Assembly: GCA_026388095.1 (NCBI GenBank)
Contig: JAPLKL010000074.1
Location: 1 to 64,000 of the forward strand
Origin: Elusimicrobiota bacterium
GTDB taxonomy: Bacteria; Elusimicrobiota; Elusimicrobia; UBA1565; UBA9628
Length of the DNA: 64,000 bases
Direction of reading: 5' to 3'
Part shown: piece after piece, positions 1 to 8,821 of the stretch
How the letters are laid out: the number at the start of each line of letters is the position of its first letter
Numbering within the stretch: position 1 is the stretch's first letter
Program-made: the position numbers and the translations under genes
The notes under the pieces: model-generated
Told to the model about the DNA's origin: nothing
The model's database searches: none
Seen by the model: the letters and a program-made list of their open reading frames with translations, nothing else

Positions 1-70
1 GAACGTCTCGAATCACCCGCAATCTGTCTATTTCACGCATGCTCAGCTCTATTGTTTCGGTGTCGTCCAT
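1..70 (-). CDS. ISNCY-family transposase, N-terminal fragment (runs off the window)
   Basis: Reading leftward from an ATG at 70, the frame encodes a peptide containing SMREIDRLRVIRDV before leaving the window. This matches from memory the characteristic start of ISNCY-family transposases (SMRELDRLKVIQ...), a short helix before the HTH domain. Only 23 residues are visible, so neither intactness nor activity can be judged. The direct repeats just upstream support an IS context. Confidence 0.6.
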   Translation of the reverse strand, partial: MDDTETIELSMREIDRLRVIRDV

Positions 71-140
71 CCCATGATGGTAGCCCAAAACCGGACATTT
101 CTATTTTTCTCAAAGCGGACATTTTAATTTTTTTCTTACA
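1..140 (-). mobile_element. Edge of an ISNCY-type insertion sequence
   Basis: The left edge of the window holds the 5' end of a transposase gene and its terminal region. Just upstream of the transposase start are two direct copies of CGGACATTT (92-100 and 116-124), 24 bp apart and each followed by a T-rich stretch. Repeated CCGGACATTT-like motifs of this kind are typical of the ends of ISNCY/IS1202-like elements. The outer limit near 140 is estimated from where the T-rich repeats stop; no target duplication can be checked because the other end lies outside the window. Confidence 0.6.
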
Positions 141-155
141 GACCGCCCGCGGCGA

Positions 156-184
156 TTGACAGCGCCGACTTCCAGGACTATACT
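156..184 (+). promoter_or_regulatory. Consensus sigma70 promoter
   Basis: TTGACA at 156-161, a 17-bp spacer and TATACT at 179-184. This is one of the best-matching promoters in the window. It lies about 15 bp outside the IS edge and reads into the small peptide gene at 217, predicting a leader of about 25 nt that carries GGAGGG. Confidence 0.8.
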
Positions 185-216
185 GGCAATAAGTCCTGAT
201 TCGCGGAGGGCCCCAA

Positions 217-384
217 ATGAAAGCGAGGATATACCGATCGTTGGCCATCACCTTGTCCGTGGCTGCGTTGTGGGTCATGGGCGTCACGTCGATGAAGGCC
301 GCGCAGAGTGACCAGCAGTTCCCCGGCAACGACAACACCAACCAGAACCAGGAGCAGAAGAAGGGCGGCTGCTGCAGCATGTGA
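217..384 (+). CDS. Small secreted Q/N-rich peptide with C-terminal GGCCSM
   Basis: A 55-residue protein of unknown function. Residues 1-29 form a signal peptide (basic KARIYR, then a hydrophobic stretch, cleavage plausible after MKAA). The mature part is about 26 residues, rich in Gln and Asn, and ends KKGGCCSM. A GCGGAGGG ribosome-binding site sits 6 nt before the ATG, and a consensus promoter lies upstream at 156-184, so strong expression is likely. The vicinal Cys pair could bind metal, form disulfides or be modified, but nothing here decides which. The next gene converges on it 22 bp downstream. I do not recognise the family. Confidence 0.65.
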   Translation: MKARIYRSLAITLSVAALWVMGVTSMKAAQSDQQFPGNDNTNQNQEQKKGGCCSM

Positions 385-406
385 GCCGTCCGCCGGACCG
401 ACGGGC

Positions 407-865
407 CTACTTCGGCTCGCGGGTGACGTAGAAGAGCGACTGCCGGCCCTGGTCCGTGAACTTGAGGGTCACGGTGGTCTTCTTGCCGGGCTCGACGCGG
501 AAGAAGCGCTCGGCCGGCTGCAGGCCGTCCGGACGCCGCAGGCCCGAGACCCCGTCGCTGGAGTCCCAGACCTCGAAGCGCATGGGATGGTTGCCCTCCG
601 CGATGCGGCCGAGCCATAGCTTGGGCCTGGACTTGGCCGCGGTCTCGGTGCGGCCCTGCAGCGCGCCGCCCACGTAAATTTGCACGTACTCCAAAGTGTC
701 CTCTTCCGGCGTGCCCACCACCTCGTAGGCCTTCAATTCGAAATTGGCGGACGCGGCGGCCGGCGGGGTCTGGACTGCGGCCGGCTCAGGACCCTTGGCC
801 GCGGGCTTGGGCGCGGCGCAGCCCGCCCACAGCGCGGCCAGGGCCAGGGAAACCAGCCGCTTCAT
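407..865 (-). CDS. Predicted lipoprotein, unknown function
   Basis: A 152-residue protein starting with a lipoprotein signal (MKRLVSLALAALWAGC; lipobox AGC, Cys16), followed by a Pro/Ala-rich linker to about residue 40. The rest looks like one beta-rich domain with many charged residues, but I do not recognise it. It overlaps the preceding PPC-domain lipoprotein by 4 bp (ATGA), so the two are translationally coupled and may act together in the envelope. It is the last gene of a minus-strand operon that begins with glgP at 7262. Confidence 0.75.
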   Translation of the reverse strand: MKRLVSLALAALWAGCAAPKPAAKGPEPAAVQTPPAAASANFELKAYEVVGTPEEDTLEYVQIYVGGALQGRTETAAKSRPKLWLGRIAEGNHPMRFEVWDSSDGVSGLRRPDGLQPAERFFRVEPGKKTTVTLKFTDQGRQSLFYVTREPK

Positions 866-2418
866 CGGGCCTTGAGCCGCAAAGTGTACTTATCGCGGAC
901 GTTGTTCTGGTTGGGGTCCGTGCCTTTGAGCTTGAGCCAATAGGTGCCGGGCTCGAGCTCGCGGTCGAAGGAGAGCGGCTCGCCCGTCTTGGCGGCGATC
1001 TGCGCGAGGATCTGCTTGTTGTCCTGGTCGTAGAGCTCCGCGCTCCAGCGAACGTTGATGACCCCGGTCAGGTCGCAGACGATGTCCCCTTTCTGATACA
1101 CGTTGAACATGTAGAAGTCCACGTCGCCCTTGGGCGCGAGGTAGCCGTCCACCGACTCGCCGATTTTGAGGGCCTGCGCCGTGCCCGTGCTGTCGTTGGG
1201 CTCCCACTCCAAGCCCGGCTGCCAGGGCGCCAAGGTCTTGGTCAAAGTGTAGGCGTTGCGCGGGTCCGCCGCCTTGCCGCTCTTCTCGGTCACGACCAGG
1301 TAGTAGGTGGCGTTGCTCATGCCCAGGCCGGTGAGCACCTCCGGGGTCTCCCTGATGCCGTTGTCGATGACCAAGAGCGGCTGGCCGATGTCGTCGGTCA
1401 CGGTGAGGATGAGGTCCAGCCCCGGGACGGCGGAGAGGTCGGCGCGCAGGATGGTCCGCGTGCTGACATCCGCGCTGACACGGTACCAATCCACGTCCCC
1501 GGCCGGGGCGATGTGCCCCGCGATGGAATCCCTCTCGAAGGGCGTGGCGTCGTTGCGCTGGTCGTTGGGCTCGAGCTCGGTGCGTCCGTCGTAAGGCCGC
1601 AGCTCGCTTAAGAGCTCATAGAGGGAATCCGGATTGCCCATGCGGGGGCCGCGCGTGCGCAGGCGCAGCAGGTACTGCGCCGGGGCGCGCACGCCGAAAT
1701 CCTTGAGGGTCAGGCCCAGCCCCGCGCCGCCGGCCGAGACCTCCTTGAGCTTGTAGCTGTTGACGTCGTAGACCTCCAGCACGGGATCCACGTTGGGCAC
1801 TCCGCTGAGGTCGAGGTTGAGCGCGTAGACGCCGGCCCGGTCCACCTTCACGCGGAACCAGTCCTGCTCGGCTTTGTCCGGGTCGTCAGAGAGGAGGTTC
1901 GTGTTGGGGTAGTAGTGGCCGCGCGTGACGCCGTTGAGCTCGAGGGTGTTGGCGGTAAGCGGAGTGTCGTTGGGCTCCTGCTCCCGGCCCGTGGCGGACT
2001 CGAGCTTGGCGGTCAGGACGTATTTTTGGGACGGGTTGTCGGCCTTGGGGTTCTTGTTGGAGAGGACCACGTACCAGTCGCCGCGGCTGACGCCCAGGTC
2101 GGTGGCGACCTCGTCGCCGCCCACCCCGGTCTCGTCGATGCGCTTGAGCTCCGCGCCGGTCTTGTCCCGGAAGCTGAGCACGAAGTCCACGTCGCGGATG
2201 CCGCCCACGTGCAGGCTCAGCACTCCGCTGTCGCGGTCCACGGCGACCTTGTACCAATCCACGTCGTCCGGCCGAGAGATCGTGCCCTGCGCGCGGCCGT
2301 TGGCGGGCAGGCGGCTGGCATGGGCGCTGTCGTCGTCGGGCTCGGCCTCCTGGACGACCGGGCCGCAGGCCGCCAGAGCGGCCGCGAATAAGACCAGGGG
2401 AAGGAAGCGCCGGCTCAT
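862..2418 (-). CDS. Lipoprotein with four PPC-type beta domains
   Basis: A 518-residue lipoprotein (lipobox LAAC near residue 18). The remainder is four repeats of about 120 residues, each opening with an E-x-EPND/EPDD motif and followed about 25 residues later by D-x-DWY/F. That spacing is the signature of bacterial pre-peptidase C-terminal (PPC) beta-sandwich domains, usually found on secreted proteases as binding or folding modules. No protease domain is present, so it is likely a surface-anchored adhesion, scaffold or calcium-binding protein. Start chosen at the Met before the signal peptide; it overlaps the downstream lipoprotein gene by 4 bp. Confidence 0.8.
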   Translation of the reverse strand: MSRRFLPLVLFAAALAACGPVVQEAEPDDDSAHASRLPANGRAQGTISRPDDVDWYKVAVDRDSGVLSLHVGGIRDVDFVLSFRDKTGAELKRIDETGVGGDEVATDLGVSRGDWYVVLSNKNPKADNPSQKYVLTAKLESATGREQEPNDTPLTANTLELNGVTRGHYYPNTNLLSDDPDKAEQDWFRVKVDRAGVYALNLDLSGVPNVDPVLEVYDVNSYKLKEVSAGGAGLGLTLKDFGVRAPAQYLLRLRTRGPRMGNPDSLYELLSELRPYDGRTELEPNDQRNDATPFERDSIAGHIAPAGDVDWYRVSADVSTRTILRADLSAVPGLDLILTVTDDIGQPLLVIDNGIRETPEVLTGLGMSNATYYLVVTEKSGKAADPRNAYTLTKTLAPWQPGLEWEPNDSTGTAQALKIGESVDGYLAPKGDVDFYMFNVYQKGDIVCDLTGVINVRWSAELYDQDNKQILAQIAAKTGEPLSFDRELEPGTYWLKLKGTDPNQNNVRDKYTLRLKAR

Positions 2419-2422
2419 GGAT

Positions 2423-3058
2423 TCAGGCCGGCCCGCCGCATTCGGGGCAGAACTTCGCCCCGACCGGGATATCCAACTGGCATTTGGCGCAGGCTCTGGT
2501 CTTGGCCAAGGGCGCGCCGCATTCCTGGCAGAACTTGCCGCTGCCCGGAGCCTTGCCGCATTTCGGGCAGGCCGCGGAGACGGGCTGATCGAGCTTCATG
2601 CCCTTGGTGAGGTCGGCCTCCTGCAGCTTGGCCGATATCTGTTCCTTCAGGATAGTGGCCTGAGCCGCGGCGATCTCTTCCTCGGCCACGGGCGCGCAGC
2701 CTTTGCAGAGTCCTTTCTCCGCGTTCCAGCACTTCTCCGGGCAGACCCATTTGCCGCAGCGGGAGCACTGCTTGAAATGCCCCTGGCCCTGCGCGACGGC
2801 GCGGCGGAAAGCCTTGTCATGAGCCGGGCCGGCCACGGCCCGCCGCAGCTGCTCTGCGGTCTCCGCGGTATTGCCCATCACGCTGCCGAAGATGCCGCCC
2901 GCCGCCTTGAAAAGCCCCTCGGCCACGCCCAAGGTGGAGGACTCGAAGGGGGTCTGGTAGCCGTTGGAGCAATGGTCGCAGAAGAACTTGAACTGGTAGC
3001 CCCTGTCCGTGGAGAGGTCCTCATGGTTCTGCGTGAACGCGATCATGTCATCGGCCAT
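2423..3058 (-). CDS. Multi-zinc-ribbon protein
   Basis: A 211-residue protein with several CxxC pairs. Near the N-terminus there is FFCDHC, in the middle CSRCGKWVC and CKGC, and at the C-terminus a double zinc ribbon (CPKCGKAPGSGKFCQECG, then CAKCQLDIPVGAKFCPECG). The segment between residues about 45 and 75 is Gly/Ala-rich and weakly hydrophobic. Such proteins commonly act as adaptors; the substrate is unknown. A GGAGG ribosome-binding site precedes the ATG. The gene lies 16 bp downstream of the PBP gene and 4 bp upstream of the PPC lipoprotein, so it is in the same operon. Confidence 0.75.
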   Translation of the reverse strand: MADDMIAFTQNHEDLSTDRGYQFKFFCDHCSNGYQTPFESSTLGVAEGLFKAAGGIFGSVMGNTAETAEQLRRAVAGPAHDKAFRRAVAQGQGHFKQCSRCGKWVCPEKCWNAEKGLCKGCAPVAEEEIAAAQATILKEQISAKLQEADLTKGMKLDQPVSAACPKCGKAPGSGKFCQECGAPLAKTRACAKCQLDIPVGAKFCPECGGPA

Positions 3059-3074
3059 GGCTCCTCCAATGACC

Positions 3075-5084
3075 TCAATTAAACGATTTTGTGGGGCGGT
3101 TGCGATAGACGGCCTTGACGAAGTTCATCCAGATGGGGGCGGCGAAGACCCCGCCGGTCTCGCCGTGGCCCAAAGGGATGCGCATGTCGTCGTGGCCGAC
3201 CCATACCGCGGCGGAGAGGTCCGGGGTGACGCCCGCGAACCACGCGTCGCGGTAGTCGTTGGTGGTGCCGGTCTTGCCCGCGGCGGGCAGGTTGAAGCCG
3301 GTCTTCTTGGCCGCGCCGCGCGCCGTGCCCTCCGGGCCGAAGACTCCCTGCATGACCGAGACCATGGTGGCGCAGGTCTGCGTGCTCAGGATGACCGGGG
3401 AATCCGCGGCCGGGCCGCCGGCCTGGACCGGGGCGCCCTCGCGGTCCTCGATCGCCGTGATGAAGTAGGGATGCACGGCCTTGCCGCCGTTGGCGAACAC
3501 GGCGTAGGCGCCGGCCAGCTGCAGCGGCGAGAGGTCGGCCGTGCCCAGGGCCAAGGTGAGGTTGCGCGGCCAGTCCTGGCGCGGCACCCCGGTGGCCAAG
3601 GACAGCAGGGCGATGACCGCGTCGATGTCCACCTTCTCCAGGAGCTTGATGGCGACGGAGTTGAGCGAGCGGTGCAGGGCCTCGGCCAAGGACACCTCGC
3701 CGAAGTACTTGCGGTTGTAGTTCTGCGGCGCCCAGACGCGGCCGCCCCGGCGGTATTTGACCGCGGCATCGAGCATCTTGTCCTCGGGCTTGAACCGGCC
3801 GGACTCGAAGGCCGCGGCGTAGACGAAGGGCTTGATCGAGGAGCCCACGGGCCGGTGGATGTCCAGCGCGCGGTTGAGCTGGTCCGAGAAGTTGAAGCCG
3901 GAGCCGCCGACCAAGGCCAGGACGGCGCCGTCTTCGGGACGCACCGCGGCCAGGCCGCCGACCACCTTGGCGGTCCCGGTGGAAAGCTCGCGGTTGACCG
4001 CTCCCAGGCCTTCGCGCAGCGCGCTCTGCGCGGCCTTCTGGACGTCGAGGTCGAAGGTGGTGCGCACGCGCAGGCCGCCCTTCAAGATGCGCTCCCTGTC
4101 GAAGTCCTTCTCCAGGGCCCGGCGCACGGTCTCCACGAGGTAAGGGGCCTCGTTGACGTTCATGCGCCAGAAGGAGGACTCGGGGGCCTTGAGGCGGGCG
4201 TCCATGGTCTTCCAGAAATCGTCCTCGTAGCGTCCGACGGCCGAGGCGGGAAGGTCATGGAGCTTGGCCATGCGGCTGAGCACGATGTGATGGCGGGCCT
4301 TGGCCAGGTCGGGGTGCTCGTAAGGCGAGAAGCGGATGGGACTGTTGACGAGGCCGGCCAGCAGCGCGCATTCGCCGAGCTCGAGGTCGCTGGTGGTCTT
4401 GCCGAAGTAGAAGCGGGCGGCGGACTCGACGCCGAAGCAGCCGTGGCCGAAGTAGGCGAAGTTGAAGTACATGAGCAGGATCTGGTCCTTGGTGAACTTC
4501 GCCTCGAGCTTGCGCGCGCAGAAGGCCTCGAAGATCTTGCGGCCGAGGGTCTTCTTGCGGGTGGTGAACATGAGCTTGGCCAACTGCTGGGTGATGGTGC
4601 TGCCGCCCTGGGCCATGCGCAGATGGCGCAGGTTGGCGAGCAGTGCGCGAGCCGTGGCGCGGTAGTTGATGCCGTGGTGCTGGTAGAAGGTCCCGTCCTC
4701 GGTGGCGACGATGGCCTTCTTGAGGAAGGCGGGGAGGTCGTCGGCGCTGCGCACGTAGAGGGCCCTCTCGCTGGAGAACTCGCCGATGAGGCGGCCGGCG
4801 GCGTCGTAGATGCGGGAGGGGACGGCCTCGACGCTGAGCTTGGAGGCCATGTAGGGGACCTCGAAGACTTCGTCGCCGGAAAGGAGGTACTGCTCGCGGT
4901 TGGGGGTGCTGATGTTGAGATAGTATTGGTCCATCTTCTCGACGATGGAGCGCTCCAGGCGGTGGTAGGTCCACCAGCCGTAGAGGAACATCCCCGCGGC
5001 CATGATGGGGGCGAGGAGGATCCCGGCGAGGACGAGTCCCAGGGTGCGCATGATACGATGACCTTGCTGTCCGGCGGCGGACAT
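3075..5084 (-). CDS. Class A penicillin-binding protein (PBP1A type)
   Basis: A 669-residue bifunctional peptidoglycan synthase. There is one N-terminal membrane anchor (about residues 13-36), then a GT51 glycosyltransferase domain with EDGTFYQHHG (catalytic Glu near 129) and GGSTITQQLAK. A transpeptidase domain follows with the active-site SSIK near 414, SLN near 473 and KTGTT near 601. All catalytic motifs are present. It polymerises lipid II and crosslinks stem peptides at the inner membrane. An internal ATG at 5051, just before the hydrophobic anchor, may be the true start. Lies 15 bp downstream of glgP in the same operon. Confidence 0.92.
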   Translation of the reverse strand: MSAAGQQGHRIMRTLGLVLAGILLAPIMAAGMFLYGWWTYHRLERSIVEKMDQYYLNISTPNREQYLLSGDEVFEVPYMASKLSVEAVPSRIYDAAGRLIGEFSSERALYVRSADDLPAFLKKAIVATEDGTFYQHHGINYRATARALLANLRHLRMAQGGSTITQQLAKLMFTTRKKTLGRKIFEAFCARKLEAKFTKDQILLMYFNFAYFGHGCFGVESAARFYFGKTTSDLELGECALLAGLVNSPIRFSPYEHPDLAKARHHIVLSRMAKLHDLPASAVGRYEDDFWKTMDARLKAPESSFWRMNVNEAPYLVETVRRALEKDFDRERILKGGLRVRTTFDLDVQKAAQSALREGLGAVNRELSTGTAKVVGGLAAVRPEDGAVLALVGGSGFNFSDQLNRALDIHRPVGSSIKPFVYAAAFESGRFKPEDKMLDAAVKYRRGGRVWAPQNYNRKYFGEVSLAEALHRSLNSVAIKLLEKVDIDAVIALLSLATGVPRQDWPRNLTLALGTADLSPLQLAGAYAVFANGGKAVHPYFITAIEDREGAPVQAGGPAADSPVILSTQTCATMVSVMQGVFGPEGTARGAAKKTGFNLPAAGKTGTTNDYRDAWFAGVTPDLSAAVWVGHDDMRIPLGHGETGGVFAAPIWMNFVKAVYRNRPTKSFN

Positions 5085-5099
5085 GCGCCCGCTTGCGGC

Positions 5100-7262
5100 T
5101 TAGGGCCCGACCTTCGCGGTCGTCCGGGGGCTCACCGGCCGCGCCGCGGCCTCCGGCCCGTAGAACAGCTTCACGTAGTCCTTGACCATCCGGTTGCCGC
5201 AGAAGCGCGGCGCCACCGTCTTGATGGACTCCTTCATCACCTTGATCCAGCCGTGCGGGATGCCGTCCGAGCCCCGCTCGTAGAACAGCGGCACGATCTT
5301 CTTCTCCAGGGTCTGGTAGATGTCCTCCGCGTCGGCCGCGTCGGCCGCGTCGCCCGAGCCGCGGCCGCCGGGAGCGCCGATGGCCCAGCCGTTGGCCCCG
5401 TTGAAGCCCTCCTCCCACCAGCCGTCGAGCACCGACAGGCTCGGCACGCCGTTGACCGCAGCCTTGATGCCGCTGGTGCCGCAGGCCTCCAGAGGCGCCA
5501 GCGGGTTGTTGAGCCAGAGGTCGCAGCCCTGCACGAAGTAGCGGGCCACGTGCATGTCGTAGTCCTCCACGAACACGATGCGGCCGCCGAAGGACGGGTC
5601 CTTGGCCAGGTGGTAGATCTGCTGGATGAGCGCCTTGCCCGAGTCGTCGGCCGGGTGGGACTTGCCCGCGAAGACCAGTTGGATCGGCCGCCAGTGGTCC
5701 AGGAGCAGGCCTTTCAGGCGCGCCAGGTCGCGCAGGACCAAGGTCGCCCGCTTGTAGCCCGCGAAGCGCCGGGCGAAGCCGATGGTCAACGCCTGCGGAT
5801 CCAAAAGCGCCCCCTGGGTCAGCAACTGGGAAGCCTCGGCGTTGCGCGAGATCCAGCGGTCCCGGGCCCGGTCGCGCAGGAGCTTGAAGAGCTCCTCCTT
5901 GTTGCGCATGTGCGCCCGCCAGATCTCCTCGTCCGGGATGCCCGCGACCTGGGCCCAGACCGCGGGGTCGTCCTGCTTCTCCGGCCAATCGCGGCCCAGG
6001 TACTTGAAGAAAGCCCAGCCCAGGTCCTGCTGCAGCCAGGTGGAAAGATGGACGCCGTTGGTGACGTGACCGATCGGGACGTCCTCCTCATTCTTCTCCG
6101 GCCAGAGCTTGGTCCACATATGGCGCGAGACGATGCCGTGGCGCTTGCTCACGCCGTTGCGCTGGCCCGACATCCTGAGCGCCAGGGCGGTCATGTTCCA
6201 GCCCGCCTGCCCCGGCACCCGGCCCAACTCCAGGAACTGCTCCTGCTCGAGCCCCAGCTCGGTCCAGTACTTGTTGAAATACTCCGTGATGAGGCCCTCG
6301 GAGAACACGTCGTGTCCGGCCTCGACCGGGGTGTGCGTGGTGAACACCGAACGGGAGGCCACGTCCTCGGCCGCCGCCTCGAAGGATTTCCCCGCGGCCA
6401 CCTGCTCGCGGACTTTCTCCAGGAACATGAAGGCGGAGTGCCCCTCGTTGATGTGGTAGTGCTCGGCCGGGATGCCGAGCGCCTTCAGCAGGCGGGCCCC
6501 GCCGATGCCCAGGAGGATCTCTTGGCGCAGGCGCATGGTGCGGTCGCCGCCGTAGAGCCGCCCGGAGATCTCCCGGTCCTGGGCGGAGTTCCCTTCCACG
6601 TGGGTGTCCAGCAGGAAGAGCTTCACGCGCCCCGCCACGATCTCCCAGACCGCCACCTGGAGGTTGAGCGGGCCCAGGTTGAAGTTCATGAGGAAGTTGT
6701 CCCCGCTGGGCGTCATGACCGGACGGATGGGCGAGACGCTCCAGTCGATCTGCTCGTAGACGTTCTGCTGCCAGCCGTCCACGCTGATGCGCTGCTGCAC
6801 GTAGCCCTGGGGGTACATGAAGCCCAGCCCGACCAAGGGGACGCCCAGGTCGGAGGCCGTCTTGCAGTGGTCCCCGGCCAGGATGCCCAGGCCGCCGGAG
6901 TAGATGCGCAGGGAGTTGTGCAGCCCGAACTCGGCCGAGAAATAGGCGATGTTCTGGCCCTTGGCCTGCGGGTACTTGCGGGCGAACCAGGTGTACTGGT
7001 CCTCGAGGTACTCGTCGAAGATGCGGATGACGGAATCGTAGCGGGATAGGAAGCCCTCGTCCTTGGCCAAGGCGTTGAGGCGGGGCAGGCTGCGCTGCAG
7101 CAGGAGCACGGGGTTGTGGTAGGTGGTGCGCCAGAGGTTGCGGTCGATCTCCTTGAACAGGGCCCGAGCCTCCGGGTGCCAGCTCCACCAGAGGTTGTAA
7201 ACGAGGTCCTTCAAGCGGGCCACGCGTTCCGGAACCTGCCACTGCTGGTAGGGATCGGTCAT
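5100..7262 (-). CDS. glgP: Alpha-glucan (glycogen/maltodextrin) phosphorylase
   Basis: A 720-residue GT35 phosphorylase of the shorter bacterial/archaeal type (alpha-glucan family phosphorylase). It releases glucose 1-phosphate from alpha-1,4-glucans in the cytoplasm. The N-terminal YNLWWSWHPEA segment is typical of this subfamily, and the pyridoxal-phosphate lysine lies in GTSGIK near residue 599, followed by NGVPSLSVLDGWW. First gene of the minus-strand operon. A -10 element TAGAAT (7272-7277) lies only 9 nt upstream of the ATG, with no Shine-Dalgarno sequence. Confidence 0.92.
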   Translation of the reverse strand: MTDPYQQWQVPERVARLKDLVYNLWWSWHPEARALFKEIDRNLWRTTYHNPVLLLQRSLPRLNALAKDEGFLSRYDSVIRIFDEYLEDQYTWFARKYPQAKGQNIAYFSAEFGLHNSLRIYSGGLGILAGDHCKTASDLGVPLVGLGFMYPQGYVQQRISVDGWQQNVYEQIDWSVSPIRPVMTPSGDNFLMNFNLGPLNLQVAVWEIVAGRVKLFLLDTHVEGNSAQDREISGRLYGGDRTMRLRQEILLGIGGARLLKALGIPAEHYHINEGHSAFMFLEKVREQVAAGKSFEAAAEDVASRSVFTTHTPVEAGHDVFSEGLITEYFNKYWTELGLEQEQFLELGRVPGQAGWNMTALALRMSGQRNGVSKRHGIVSRHMWTKLWPEKNEEDVPIGHVTNGVHLSTWLQQDLGWAFFKYLGRDWPEKQDDPAVWAQVAGIPDEEIWRAHMRNKEELFKLLRDRARDRWISRNAEASQLLTQGALLDPQALTIGFARRFAGYKRATLVLRDLARLKGLLLDHWRPIQLVFAGKSHPADDSGKALIQQIYHLAKDPSFGGRIVFVEDYDMHVARYFVQGCDLWLNNPLAPLEACGTSGIKAAVNGVPSLSVLDGWWEEGFNGANGWAIGAPGGRGSGDAADAADAEDIYQTLEKKIVPLFYERGSDGIPHGWIKVMKESIKTVAPRFCGNRMVKDYVKLFYGPEAAARPVSPRTTAKVGP

Positions 7263-7271
7263 AGGACAGGG

Positions 7272-7277
7272 ATTCTA
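7272..7277 (-). promoter_or_regulatory. -10 element of glgP (leaderless type)
   Basis: TAGAAT on the minus strand ends 9 nt before the glgP start codon. With normal promoter geometry, transcription would begin at or within a few bases of the ATG. Confidence 0.55.
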
Positions 7278-7364
7278 CCAAATTCGTCCCGCCCGAGGGC
7301 GCCGCGGCGTCCGCCGCGTCTGATTATTGAGCCTCCGGCGAGAAATTGATAACATCCGTGCGGT

Positions 7365-8150
7365 ATGAGGTTCAGCCTCGCAGCGGCGCTGTTTTTCATC
7401 GCGCCTGCCTTACGCGCCGAAGAGGCCGGGCTCGCGGGGCTCCTCCGGGAGCCGCCCGCGGTCGCCGCCCAAGCCGCCGTGAAGGCCCTGCCGACCGAGG
7501 CCCAGCTTGAGCTCTTCACCCTCTACGCGCGCTACAACGAAGTGGTGTCCAAGCGTATGGACGAGGGGTGGCGGGTCGGTCTGCTCAGCGACGAAGGCAC
7601 CAAGGTCTCCCAGGACGACACGCTGCCGGCGCGCCAGCTCGAGGAGGCCGTCCGCAGCCGCGAGACCGAGGTCAAGTCGCTGGCCAAGCAGGTGGAGCAG
7701 CCTGAGGTCGAAAACGGAGCGCGACTGCGCCGGGAGCTCGCGGCCGCGCAGCTGCGCCTAGCCGCCCTGCGCGGCGCCCTGGCGCGCTCCAAAGGCACCT
7801 GCCTGGACTGGTCGGATCTGGTGTGGGCCGAGCTGGGGCGCCTCAAGCCCGAGCATTGGTCGATCCAGGACCGGGAGCGCGCAGGGCGTCCCTTCCATAC
7901 CGGAGCCGTGCTCTGCTCTCCTCCCGCCTCGGAGGAAGAGCCCGTCTGCTCGGACTCCGCGCCCGGCCGCTGCCTGGAGGCGGGGCGCCAGGTCTGCCTG
8001 GTCTTCGACCCCTGGCAGCGGGGCCAAGCCGACGTCTACGAACTGGGAGCCTGGGACGGGGGGCGCTCCGCCGGCCGCGTGCCTGCTGACTTCTTCCTGC
8101 ACGATCTCCCTGAGCCGAGGCCGGCGCGGGCCCGCAAGGCCAGGAGATGA
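7365..8150 (+). CDS. Secreted protein of unknown function
   Basis: A 261-residue protein with a Sec signal peptide (MRFSLAAALFFIAPALRAE, cleavage after LRA). The mature region is largely helical, with Glu/Arg-rich stretches around residues 80-140 that could form coiled coil. Four Cys fall between residues about 145 and 210. Near the end it has a CLVFDPWQRGQADVYELGAW segment, which resembles the tail of a small papain-like or transglutaminase-like fold, but I see no convincing catalytic set. Overlaps the next gene by 4 bp (ATGA), so the pair is coupled. Confidence 0.65.
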   Translation: MRFSLAAALFFIAPALRAEEAGLAGLLREPPAVAAQAAVKALPTEAQLELFTLYARYNEVVSKRMDEGWRVGLLSDEGTKVSQDDTLPARQLEEAVRSRETEVKSLAKQVEQPEVENGARLRRELAAAQLRLAALRGALARSKGTCLDWSDLVWAELGRLKPEHWSIQDRERAGRPFHTGAVLCSPPASEEEPVCSDSAPGRCLEAGRQVCLVFDPWQRGQADVYELGAWDGGRSAGRVPADFFLHDLPEPRPARARKARR

Positions 8151-8812
8151 CGGCCGCCCGCGAGTCCGATGCCGCGCACCAGCTGATCATCATCGCCCGG
8201 CTCGCGGAATTCTGCCGGTTCCGCGGCATCAGCAAGTACGAGGACGACCCCTGGGAGTTCATGCTGCGCAAGCTCCAGGAGATCGAAGATCCCCTGGCCG
8301 CGCTCAAGAACGACATTTTCCTCAGGACCCGGGAGAGCCTCTTGGCCGAGCTCGCAGCCGGCGGCCTGAGCGCCCAGCGCTGCACCGAATACCGGCAGCT
8401 CTTCGAGGGCCTCCTCGGCGCCGGGGATTTCGCGGACGCGGCCATACACCTGTTCCCCGGCGCGCCCGACCAAGCCGAGTCCCTCCGCCGGGTCCTGGCG
8501 CAGGTCCAGGCCGCCGACCTGTTCAGCGAGGAGCGCAAGCCCGCGGGACAGAGGAGCCCGTCCTGGGACAGGCTCGTCAGCGAGCTCTACCGGCGCCTCG
8601 ACCTCGACCGCCTGGGCACGGTCATGGTGCGCAAGCCGCCCACCCCTCAGCGCAAGGCCATGGTCTTGCGCCGGGTGCGGCGCAACGTCGCCGAATACTG
8701 CTGCGTGGTGCGCATCCCCACCGACGCCGACGACACCTTCACGCCCTTCATGCTGCCCCGCATCGAGGCGCTCATCGCCGCGAACCTGCGCTTCCTGCGC
8801 AAGTACCGCTGA
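8147..8812 (+). CDS. Cytoplasmic protein of unknown function
   Basis: A 221-residue protein without signal peptide or membrane segment, predicted mostly alpha-helical and rich in Arg and Leu. I do not recognise a family. Two neighbouring Cys lie in EYCCVVRIP near residue 185. It overlaps the upstream secreted protein by 4 bp and ends about 10 bp from the convergent dusB gene. Coding quality is good (GC-rich third positions, no competing frame). Confidence 0.65.
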   Translation: MTAARESDAAHQLIIIARLAEFCRFRGISKYEDDPWEFMLRKLQEIEDPLAALKNDIFLRTRESLLAELAAGGLSAQRCTEYRQLFEGLLGAGDFADAAIHLFPGAPDQAESLRRVLAQVQAADLFSEERKPAGQRSPSWDRLVSELYRRLDLDRLGTVMVRKPPTPQRKAMVLRRVRRNVAEYCCVVRIPTDADDTFTPFMLPRIEALIAANLRFLRKYR

Positions 8813-8821
8813 CCGCGCGCA

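Noticed and set aside
3009-7049. Very long plus-strand open frame opposite the PBP and glgP genes
   Set aside because: Its product is a Gly/Val/Arg/His-rich antisense shadow with no domain; the minus-strand frames have all catalytic motifs. Long antisense frames are common in GC-rich DNA.
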